Source: Bacillota bacterium (GTDB taxonomy: Bacteria > Bacillota > Clostridia > Acetivibrionales > DSM-1351). Taken from it: a DNA stretch of 5,345 bases. A program made the translations under genes and the position numbers. Location of the stretch: the NCBI GenBank assembly GCA_023412635.1, contig JAEYNI010000076.1, positions 1-5,345 of the forward strand, given 5' to 3'. Each line of letters opens with the position of its first letter. Position 1 is the stretch's first letter. Below the pieces are notes generated by a model. It saw nothing but the letters and a program-made list of their open reading frames with translations, had not been told where the DNA came from and ran no database searches. Shown here one piece after another: positions 1-5,345 of this stretch.

Positions 1-80
1 TATTTATTTTGTAATTAAATTGATATGTAATTTGTTATAAGATATATTAAACCACTGATTATCAGAAGTCAAATCCGGCA

Positions 81-119
81 TTAGTATTCAAAGTTAGTAT
101 TCAGTATTAGTATAATATA
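81..119. repeat. 13-bp tandem repeat, three copies
   Basis: Three consecutive 13-bp units begin at 81, 94 and 107. The first two share TTAGTATTCA and differ only in their last three bases. The third keeps TTAGTAT and then diverges into AT-rich sequence. The array lies beyond the cyclophilin terminator, in DNA with stop codons in all frames. It looks like a small slipped-strand duplication. With so few units and such low complexity, a protein-binding role cannot be claimed. Confidence 0.6.
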
Positions 120-162
120 AAATAAAAATGGTAAATACCCAATTACAGGTTATCTACCATTT
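115..162 (-). terminator. Intrinsic terminator of the cyclophilin gene
   Basis: On the minus strand, AAATGGTA (arm at 155-162) pairs perfectly with TACCATTT (arm at 126-133). The stem continues inward through a G-U wobble, three A-T pairs, one G-A mismatch and two G-C pairs, closing a 7-nt loop at 141-147. The transcript then runs into TTATTTTATATT-like sequence below 126, which serves as the U-tract. It begins 77 nt after the cyclophilin stop codon, the expected place. On the plus strand the flank after the hairpin is not T-rich enough, so it is probably one-directional. Confidence 0.75.
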
Positions 163-238
163 ATGTTTAGTAATTATTTAATATTCTTAAGCTGTAACCC
201 ATCATGGCTACATCAAATTGACTTTTCTTTACATAAAT

Positions 239-760
239 TTACACTTTTTCAGGTTCAGGATATTCAACACCGAAGGTATCAACAGTCACCTTCTTCATTT
301 TTTGCTCATCCTTCGGCCTGTCATTGTAATCTCTTTTTACGCTTACTATTCTGTCGGCTTCCTCAATACCTTCTATCACTTTACCAAAAGCAGCATATTG
401 ACCATCGAGGTGCGGAGCTTTTGCTACCATGACAAAGAACTGTGAACCGGCTGAATTTGGAGCCATTGTTCTAGCCATAGATAAAATACCCTTATCATGT
501 TTTAAATCATTCTTAAAGCCGTTAGCAGAAAACTCTCCCCTTATACTGTAATCAGGGCCGCCCATACCGGTACCCTCAGGATCGCCTCCTTGTATCATGA
601 AGCCAGGAATAACTCTGTGGAATATTACTCCATCATAAAATCCCTTGTTTATAAGAGATATAAAGTTGTTTACGGTATTAGGTGCTATCTCAGGATAAAG
701 CTCTGCTTTCATAACATTTCCGTTTTCCATTTCAATTGTAACGATTGGATTTTTACTCAT
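239..760 (-). CDS. ppiB: Cyclophilin-type peptidyl-prolyl cis-trans isomerase
   Basis: This 173-residue protein is a single-domain cyclophilin, catalysing cis-trans isomerisation of Xaa-Pro bonds in protein folding. The signature FHRVIPGFMIQGGD spans residues 47-60. By alignment with human CypA, the expected active-site residues are Arg49, Phe54, Met55, Gln57, Phe109 and Leu118, and SAGSQFF (103-109) and HLDG..AAFGKV (117-128) are also conserved. The CypA cyclosporin-contact Trp121 is His117 here and His126 is Tyr122, so weak cyclosporin binding is inferred, as in many bacterial cyclophilins. No signal peptide or membrane segment is seen, so it is cytoplasmic. The start at 760 is supported by AAAGGA 8 nt upstream (769-774), with a second SD-like GGAGG at 780-784. 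It has its own promoter and terminator and is probably monocistronic. The symbol ppiB is by family resemblance. Confidence 0.95.
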   Translation of the reverse strand: MSKNPIVTIEMENGNVMKAELYPEIAPNTVNNFISLINKGFYDGVIFHRVIPGFMIQGGDPEGTGMGGPDYSIRGEFSANGFKNDLKHDKGILSMARTMAPNSAGSQFFVMVAKAPHLDGQYAAFGKVIEGIEEADRIVSVKRDYNDRPKDEQKMKKVTVDTFGVEYPEPEKV

Positions 761-832
761 TTTTTCATTCCTTTCAAAACCTCCGGTACAGATGTCGCTG
801 GAAGTCTTAGCTATATTTATATTGTCAGTACT

Positions 833-860
833 ATTTTATAGTTTTCGAACCGGATGTCAA
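833..860 (-). promoter_or_regulatory. Sigma-A-type promoter of the cyclophilin gene
   Basis: On the minus strand a perfect -35 box TTGACA (855-860) is followed, after a 16-bp spacer, by TAAAAT (833-838), one mismatch from the TATAAT consensus. Initiation would fall near 826, giving a leader of about 65 nt before the cyclophilin start codon. The spacer contains the small palindrome TTCGAA (844-849), but nothing larger that would argue for an operator. The promoter is inferred from sequence alone. Confidence 0.65.
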
Positions 861-878
861 GTATATTCATTCATTTTG

Positions 879-887
879 TGTTATACT
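879..887 (+). promoter_or_regulatory. Candidate extended -10 promoter for the MFS gene
   Basis: TG-T-TATACT at 879-887 fits an extended -10 element (TGn plus a one-mismatch TATAAT). No good -35 box lies 16-18 bp upstream, which extended -10 promoters can tolerate. Initiation near 894 would leave a leader of about 73 nt before the transporter start at 967. It is the best plus-strand promoter candidate in the 206-bp divergent region, but remains weak evidence. Confidence 0.35.
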
Positions 888-941
888 CATAATAATACGA
901 TTGAAATATTAATATTGCTGGTTATTTGGGTTTTAATAATT

Positions 942-965
942 TTTGGGGTAACGTTTGGGGTAATG
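942..965 (+). repeat. 12-bp tandem duplication at the MFS start
   Basis: TTTGGGGTAACG (942-953) is followed directly by TTTGGGGTAATG (954-965), identical except for one C/T difference. The second copy supplies the only plausible SD-like sequence for the transporter, GGGG at 957-960, placed 6 nt before the ATG at 967. The first copy carries the same G-run 12 nt further upstream. The duplication therefore falls on the translation-initiation region. Confidence 0.7.
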
Positions 966-966
966 T

Positions 967-2220
967 ATGTTCGGTATAATTTCCAGGCTAAAAACTATAG
1001 ATACAACATCAAAGAACACAATGTTTTTTATATTTGAAGGTGCTGTGGGTGCAATAATTCTGAATCTTGCAAACCCTTTTTTTTCAATGTTTGCAAGGAG
1101 AATGGGTGCAAGTGATTATGAGATAGGTCTTGTTTCATCGCTTCCGGCACTGGTGGGCATTCTTGCCCTTGTGCCTGGAAGTCTGCTTGTGGACAGAAGC
1201 GGGAACAAAAAAAGAATAGTATCGGTGCTTATTCTGCTCGTTGGTATTATGTATCCGCTTGCAGCTTTTACACCTTTTTTGGACAGTTACAGGGTGACTC
1301 TGTTCGTTACAGTTATTGCACTGATGAACTGGCCATTTTCAGTTTTTAATATTTCCTGGCAGTCCTTTTTCTCAGATGTCATGGTGTCCAGCTTTAACTC
1401 GGCTTTTACCAGAAGAACCAGAGCAGCAACTATTGTAGGTACTACTACTTCTTTGGCAGCAGGTTTGCTGCTTTCCTATATTCCTAAAAGCGACAGTGAA
1501 AGAATTATCATGTACCAGCTCTTTTTCTCCCTCTCTTTTGCACTCGCAATAATACAAAGCTGGCTGCTCAACCGGATCTCGGTACCTCCTGTATTGAAAT
1601 CCACTGAAGATAAAAACAACAATTTTTCAATGATAAAGGAATGTCTTACCAACCTTCTCCACCACAAGGAATTCAGAAATTTTATTATATTATCATTTAT
1701 CTTCCATGTGTCCTGGCATATGGGATGGCCATTATTCTTTATATATCAGGTTGATGTGATTGGAATAAATGAAGCATGGTTGAGTTATGTCAACGTAGCC
1801 ATAGGCTTTGCCGGAGTACTTACCTATACCTTTTGGGGAAAGGCAATAGAGAAAAAGGGCGCCAGGTTGATACTTATTTTCGGCACCCTTGGTCTGGCTA
1901 TAAATGCTTTGACAATTATACTGATAAAATCCCAGTACCTGCTGTTAATTCAAAGTACTGTTACAGGCCTTACTTTTTCTGCTTTTACCCTTGCGATTTT
2001 TCATAATCTCATAGAAGTAGTTCCACAAAAAAACAAGACTATTAATATTGCAGTTTACACAACCTTGATAAACCTGTCTCAGTTTATTTCTCCAATTATT
2101 GGAGTCTGGCTTTACAAACGTACTTCCATTGTATTTGCTCTTGGTTGTGTCGGAGCATTAAGGCTTTTTGCATCATTACTGTTTCTGTTAAGATATTTAC
2201 GGAGTAAAAAAGCTGTTTAG
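967..2220 (+). CDS. Major facilitator superfamily transporter, substrate unknown
   Basis: The 417-residue product is hydrophobic along its length and fits the 12-helix MFS plan. Helices lie at roughly 20-42, 53-75, 84-104, 109-135, 154-172 and 180-201, then a polar central loop (about 202-236, with EDKNNN), then six more helices from about 238. The cytoplasmic loop between helices 2 and 3 carries a motif-A-like segment, GSLLVDRSGNKKR (71-83). The half-repeat equivalent GKAIEKKGAR (291-300) follows helix 8. It ends with a basic tail, RYLRSKKAV, expected to be cytoplasmic. No residue identifies the substrate; efflux would be a guess. ATG 967 is the first start after an in-frame TAA at 961-963; the SD is only GGGG. 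Met19 (ATG at 1021) is an alternative with no visible SD. It is divergent from the cyclophilin gene, and its stop overlaps the next gene's stop. Confidence 0.9.
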   Translation: MFGIISRLKTIDTTSKNTMFFIFEGAVGAIILNLANPFFSMFARRMGASDYEIGLVSSLPALVGILALVPGSLLVDRSGNKKRIVSVLILLVGIMYPLAAFTPFLDSYRVTLFVTVIALMNWPFSVFNISWQSFFSDVMVSSFNSAFTRRTRAATIVGTTTSLAAGLLLSYIPKSDSERIIMYQLFFSLSFALAIIQSWLLNRISVPPVLKSTEDKNNNFSMIKECLTNLLHHKEFRNFIILSFIFHVSWHMGWPLFFIYQVDVIGINEAWLSYVNVAIGFAGVLTYTFWGKAIEKKGARLILIFGTLGLAINALTIILIKSQYLLLIQSTVTGLTFSAFTLAIFHNLIEVVPQKNKTINIAVYTTLINLSQFISPIIGVWLYKRTSIVFALGCVGALRLFASLLFLLRYLRSKKAV

Positions 2221-2234
2221 CACACATTTATGTG
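2206..2234 (-). terminator. Weak candidate terminator after the phosphatase
   Basis: Read on the minus strand, CACATAAATGTG (2223-2234) can form a 4-bp stem, followed by a 3-bp GCT/AGC mini-stem and then six T residues (2206-2211). The T-run lies just past the phosphatase stop codon, inside the 3' end of the transporter gene. The stems are short and AT-rich and the first lies 11 nt from the T-run, so this is a poor match to an intrinsic terminator. It is listed only because no better signal ends this operon. Confidence 0.2.
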
Positions 2235-2897
2235 AGACATATCACCTTCGATTATTACCCTGGCTTTTAAAGTCTCGAAAAAATCCACTCTGTCAATATC
2301 TTTTTCTATTGGGCTGTTCTCATTTTGCTCAAAATCATTATCAATTTCAACTATACTCAGGCTTGTCCCATATATAAAAGGCTGTTCCCACAGCTTTTCA
2401 ATTGGAATACCCTTAAATATAGCCATTATGGTCTTAACAATAACAGCATGTGTAACTATAAGTACATTACAGTTTTTATTTTCATTGATAATTCTTTTTA
2501 AAATAGCTTCAATTCGTGCTCTAACCTGGAAGAAGTCTTCACCGGAACTGGCCTTGTAATGATGTGGCCTGTTCCAGAAAGCATCCAAACCGTCCTTGTC
2601 GGCTTCGGTAAACTCGTTCTTTGCTTTTCCTTCCCATTCTCCCAGATTTATTTCTCTAAGATTTTCATCAGTTATAATATCAATTTTCCTGTCTCCTCTT
2701 ATCAGTTCGGCTGTATTAACAGCCCTTTGGCTGGAGCTGGAATAAATTACTTTAAAATCTATGCTGTTCAGGCTTTTTCCAAGAGTCTCAGCATTTTTTA
2801 TACCCTTTGCTGTCAGGTCAGAGTTTTTCCACCCCTGCATCCTGCCCTCAACATTCCATTGTGTTTCACCGTGTCTCGTTATGTACAGTTTAATCAT
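2217..2897 (-). CDS. Histidine phosphatase superfamily protein (phosphoglycerate-mutase-like)
   Basis: A 226-residue cytoplasmic protein with the complete catalytic set of the branch-1 histidine phosphatases. The nucleophile is His9 in TRHGET (7-12). Phosphate-pocket residues are Arg8 and Arg58 (in SSSSQRAVNTAE, 53-64), the likely general acid is Glu82 in LREINLGEWEG (80-90), and the second histidine is His150 in VLIVTHA (145-151). The family includes cofactor-dependent phosphoglycerate mutases, broad-specificity phosphatases such as PhoE, and alpha-ribazole phosphatase. The length is short for a classical mutase (about 250), which favours a small-molecule phosphatase, but the substrate cannot be read from sequence. 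A polar tail after about residue 186 (EIDNDFEQNENSPIEKD) is not part of the usual core motifs. The start is supported by a G6 run 5 nt upstream. It lies 15 bp after the topoisomerase A subunit and is probably cotranscribed with it. Confidence 0.92.
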   Translation of the reverse strand: MIKLYITRHGETQWNVEGRMQGWKNSDLTAKGIKNAETLGKSLNSIDFKVIYSSSSQRAVNTAELIRGDRKIDIITDENLREINLGEWEGKAKNEFTEADKDGLDAFWNRPHHYKASSGEDFFQVRARIEAILKRIINENKNCNVLIVTHAVIVKTIMAIFKGIPIEKLWEQPFIYGTSLSIVEIDNDFEQNENSPIEKDIDRVDFFETLKARVIIEGDMSHINVC

Positions 2898-2912
2898 ACT
2901 AGCCCCCCAATA

Positions 2913-5102
2913 TTACTCCAACTCCAAAGTCAGCTGTATATCTGCCTTATCTTCGTCTTTAAGATAGCAACCAATTGCAGGAATATTCTTGGTACGATAG
3001 TAATCCACATCGCTCAGCTGCATTTCCTCAATTGTTTTAATATACACCAGCGTACTTCCTTTTTTAGAGGTCAATACCTGTACTCCCTGAGAATCTCTTG
3101 TTGATTTAGGGTTGATGTTCTCAGTATTAAATACAAGAACTTTCTTAATGTTGCTGGTTGCCACAAGATCAATATCTTCGGTAATAAACATCATCCTTAC
3201 AAGAGATGCACTGTCACAATAGGCATTAGCCAGCTTTTTGCGGTTAGTTTTTGTCGCATAGCTGGACATCTCTATTTTCGAACCTTTACCGTTTTCATAG
3301 AAGAACAACATATATCCGTTATAATTGTCTGTTGAAGTTACATAGATAATCTTTTCATCATTTTCAAGACTCAACAGATTTGTCAGATATTCTCCAAGGC
3401 TGCTTGCCTTACAATCCGGAATATCATAGATTTTTGATTTGTACACGTTGAACTTATTCGAGAACAACAGTAAATCCGCCTTGTTATGAGACTCGATTTC
3501 CTGAACAATATTATCATCGTCCTTTAGCTTATGCTCAGGATTTGCTCTTAAAGATACCAGCGGTATTTTTTTAAGATAATTTTGCTCTGTCAGGAATATC
3601 TTAAGGTTGTAGTCTTCAATTAAATGCTCGGTAGTTATTTCCTCCACATGCTCTTCATGGATTATCTCGGTACGTCTTGGCTGTCCAAACTTTTTGACAA
3701 TTTCCTTGAGCTGCTTCTGAATGATTTTTTTTACTTTGCTTTCATTACCGTAAATATCCTTTAATTCAGCAATTTCTTTAACAAGGTCATCAGCTTCGCT
3801 GACTCTGTTCAGTATATACTCCTTGTTAAGATTTCTGAGCTTTATTTCAGCAATAAAATCAGCCTGTATCTCATCTATCTGGAAGCCGTTCATCAAATTA
3901 GGGATTACAAGAGCCTCTTCCTCTGTTCCCCTTATAATTGCAATAGCTTTGTCAATATCCATCAGTATCTTTTTCAAACCCATAAGCAGATGAAGCTTGT
4001 CGCTCTTTTTCTCTATATCATAAAGTGTTTGTCGCTTAATGCAATCAACTCTGAAAGTAAGCCATTCGTTAAGAATGGTTCTAACCCCCATAACTCTCGG
4101 CTTTCCGTTTATCAGAATGTTGAAATTGCAGTTGAAGCTGTCCTGAAGGGGAGTAAATTTGAAAAGCTTGTTCATTAAGGCGTCAGGATCGGTATTTTTT
4201 CTGATATCAAGAGTCAGCTTCAGACCGCTTAAATCGGTCTCATCTCTCACATCCGTAATTTCCTTGATTTTACCGTTCTTAATAAGATCGATAATCTGAT
4301 CCATTATGGCTTCAACAGTTGTTGTATATGGGATTTCAGTAATCTCTATACAATTGTTTACCTTGTCATATTTATATTTTGCACGAACCTTGAAGCCTCC
4401 CTTTCCATTCGCATATATATCTCTTATTTCCTTTTCGGAATAGATGAGCTGTCCGCCGGATGAAAAATCGGGTGCTTTAAGATAGTCCTCCATTATGGCC
4501 TCAGGATTGTCTATCAGTGCAGAGGTAGCTTGGCATATTTCCTCAAGATTGAAGCTGCAAATGTTACTTGCCATACCTACAGCAATACCCTGATTTGCAT
4601 TTACCAGTATATTGGGATAGGTCGTCGGCAAAAGTACGGGTTCTTTCATAGTTCCATCATAGTTATCTACGAATTCTACAGTGTTTTTATCAATATCCTT
4701 GAATACTTCTTCACAAAACTTGTCAAGCTTGGCCTCAGTATAACGGGGCGCTGCAAACTTCATATCCCTGGAATACTGTTTACCAAAGTTCCCTTTTGAA
4801 TCTACGAAAGGATGGAGCAGCGCGTTATTACCTCTGGTTAGTCGGACCATGGTTTCATAAATAGCCATATCACCATGTGGATTCAGCTTCATTGTCTGAC
4901 CCACAATATTTGATGATTTGGTCTTTGCACCGGTGAGCAGGCCCATTTTGTACATGGTATAGAGCAATTTCCTGTGGGAGGGCTTGAAGCCGTCTATTTC
5001 TGGGATTGCTCTTGATACAATAACGCTCATTGCATACGGCATGTAATTGTTTTCAAGTGTTGATACTATATCCTGTTCAACAAAATTTTTGTGAGTAGAC
5101 AT
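2913..5102 (-). CDS. parC: Type IIA DNA topoisomerase subunit A (ParC/GyrA-like, topo IV type)
   Basis: This 729-residue protein is the DNA-breaking and rejoining subunit of a heterotetrameric type IIA topoisomerase. The winged-helix/tower region opens with YAMSVIVSRAIPEIDGFKPSHRK (23-45). The quinolone-pocket helix is NPHGDMAIYE (74-83), and the catalytic Tyr121 sits after Arg120 in AAPRYTEAKL. NQGIAVGMASNI (170-181) contains the DNA-intercalating Ile173. A coiled-coil region at about 350-475 ends in PRRTEI. The C-terminal domain (about 495-729) has only a few GyrA-like blades and no QRRGGKG GyrA box: the equivalent position reads RANPEHKLKDDD (519-530). It is shorter than typical GyrA (about 820). 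A B-subunit gene ends 97 bp upstream, supporting a parE-parC pair. The start at 5102 has GAGGA 5 nt upstream. Absence of the GyrA box favours topo IV (decatenation, relaxation) over gyrase; such proteins are often annotated gyrA. No strong promoter is seen in the 97-bp gap. Confidence 0.93.
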   Translation of the reverse strand: MSTHKNFVEQDIVSTLENNYMPYAMSVIVSRAIPEIDGFKPSHRKLLYTMYKMGLLTGAKTKSSNIVGQTMKLNPHGDMAIYETMVRLTRGNNALLHPFVDSKGNFGKQYSRDMKFAAPRYTEAKLDKFCEEVFKDIDKNTVEFVDNYDGTMKEPVLLPTTYPNILVNANQGIAVGMASNICSFNLEEICQATSALIDNPEAIMEDYLKAPDFSSGGQLIYSEKEIRDIYANGKGGFKVRAKYKYDKVNNCIEITEIPYTTTVEAIMDQIIDLIKNGKIKEITDVRDETDLSGLKLTLDIRKNTDPDALMNKLFKFTPLQDSFNCNFNILINGKPRVMGVRTILNEWLTFRVDCIKRQTLYDIEKKSDKLHLLMGLKKILMDIDKAIAIIRGTEEEALVIPNLMNGFQIDEIQADFIAEIKLRNLNKEYILNRVSEADDLVKEIAELKDIYGNESKVKKIIQKQLKEIVKKFGQPRRTEIIHEEHVEEITTEHLIEDYNLKIFLTEQNYLKKIPLVSLRANPEHKLKDDDNIVQEIESHNKADLLLFSNKFNVYKSKIYDIPDCKASSLGEYLTNLLSLENDEKIIYVTSTDNYNGYMLFFYENGKGSKIEMSSYATKTNRKKLANAYCDSASLVRMMFITEDIDLVATSNIKKVLVFNTENINPKSTRDSQGVQVLTSKKGSTLVYIKTIEEMQLSDVDYYRTKNIPAIGCYLKDEDKADIQLTLELE

Positions 5103-5199
5103 TCATATCCTCTTTTCTGTTAATATGCTGTTACTTTATAACTAAATTTCAAAACGTATAAGTGTATCCTTTTCAACTTAATATCCGGGTATCAATAAA

Positions 5200-5345
5200 T
5201 CAGCTTACGTCTATCATATCCAGATATTTGCTGCCGTTTTCCTCTATGAAAAGCTTTCTGCCAGGCAAATTGTCTCCCAGAAGCACGTCAAACATTTGTG
5301 CCGTATATTCGACTTCGGTAGGAGTTACCTTAATAAGTCTGCGGG
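5200..5345 (-). CDS. parE: Type IIA topoisomerase subunit B, C-terminal fragment (ParE/GyrB-like)
   Basis: The last 47 codons of a minus-strand gene enter from the right edge and end at TGA (5200-5202). This reading is too short to show up as a complete ORF. It begins RRLIKVTPTEVEY, continues MFDVLLGDNLPGRKLFIEENG and ends KYLDMIDVS. It matches the GyrB/ParE C-terminal signature, roughly LxGDxxxxRxxFIExN, which packs against the Toprim domain and contacts the A subunit. The catalytic ATPase and Toprim domains lie outside the window, so integrity and length cannot be judged. Its position directly before the A subunit makes it the likely partner. ParE is preferred over GyrB only because of what the neighbouring A subunit looks like. 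Confidence 0.88.
   Translation of the reverse strand, partial: RRLIKVTPTEVEYTAQMFDVLLGDNLPGRKLFIEENGSKYLDMIDVS

Noticed and set aside
87..116. Plus-strand promoter-like TTCAAA, 18-bp spacer, TATAAT
   Set aside because: The -10 is perfect but lies in AT-rich repeat DNA. There is no credible plus-strand gene downstream; the only frames are antisense to the cyclophilin gene. Chance is more likely than an antisense RNA promoter.
193..212. Seven-bp hairpin (minus strand, one G-U pair, 6-nt loop) between the cyclophilin stop and its terminator
   Set aside because: It is not followed by a U-tract and is short. It could be a 3'-UTR structure, but there is no support for a function.
163..445. Plus-strand reading frames of 75-89 codons antisense to the cyclophilin gene
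   Set aside because: They are shadows of a clearly real cyclophilin gene and lack SD sites and recognisable motifs.
843..860. Possible LexA/DinR box near CGAAC in the cyclophilin promoter
   Set aside because: The Gram-positive consensus needs GAAC-N4-GTTC. Here the second half reads TGTC, so the match fails.
792..1037. An 81-codon plus-strand reading frame with a hydrophobic stretch, overlapping the transporter start
   Set aside because: It has no SD before its ATG, contains the cyclophilin promoter on the opposite strand, and overlaps the transporter by more than 70 bp out of frame. Its hydrophobicity follows from T-rich DNA.
2559..3104. A 181-codon plus-strand frame spanning the phosphatase and the end of the topoisomerase gene
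   Set aside because: It is antisense to two well-supported genes and has no recognisable domain or SD.
5103..5199. The 97-bp gap between the topoisomerase subunits as a riboswitch, promoter or terminator region
   Set aside because: Only 4-6-bp stems and an imperfect CCGG-centred palindrome are present. I could not pair any -35 with a -10 at 16-18 bp and saw no hairpin with a U-tract. Cotranscription is the simpler reading.

Overview
The window looks like chromosomal housekeeping DNA from an AT-rich, low-GC Gram-positive bacterium, most likely a Clostridia member of the Ruminiclostridium/Clostridium type. That placement rests on codon use, G-rich Shine-Dalgarno sites and the clostridial flavour of the topoisomerase and cyclophilin proteins. 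It was made from memory of these families, not from a search.

Layout from left to right. Positions 1-238 are non-coding: a three-copy 13-bp tandem repeat (81-119), then a hairpin with a U-rich tail that reads as the terminator of the next gene. Positions 239-760 (minus) encode a cytoplasmic cyclophilin-type peptidyl-prolyl isomerase. Positions 761-966 are a divergent promoter region, with a good sigma-A-type promoter for the cyclophilin, a weaker extended -10 promoter for the gene on the other side, and a 12-bp tandem duplication just upstream of that gene. Positions 967-2220 (plus) encode a 12-helix MFS transporter of unknown substrate. Its stop codon overlaps the stop codon of the convergent gene at 2217-2897 (minus), a histidine-phosphatase-superfamily enzyme. 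Positions 2913-5102 (minus) encode a type IIA topoisomerase A subunit of the ParC/topo IV kind. Positions 5200-5345 (minus) hold the last 47 codons of the matching B subunit (ParE/GyrB-like), cut by the window edge.

The minus-strand genes parE-like, parC-like and phosphatase run in one direction, with gaps of 97 and 15 bp, and probably form one transcription unit. ParE supplies the ATPase and Toprim parts and ParC the DNA-cleaving tyrosine and C-terminal domain of one heterotetramer. The phosphatase has no evident mechanistic link to it.

I found no RNA gene, CRISPR array, insertion sequence, phage gene or attachment site, and no convincing new system. The points most worth a second look are the unusual quinolone-pocket residue and missing GyrA box of the topoisomerase A subunit, the terminator-poor stop-to-stop overlap of the transporter and phosphatase, and the two short tandem repeats in the intergenic regions.
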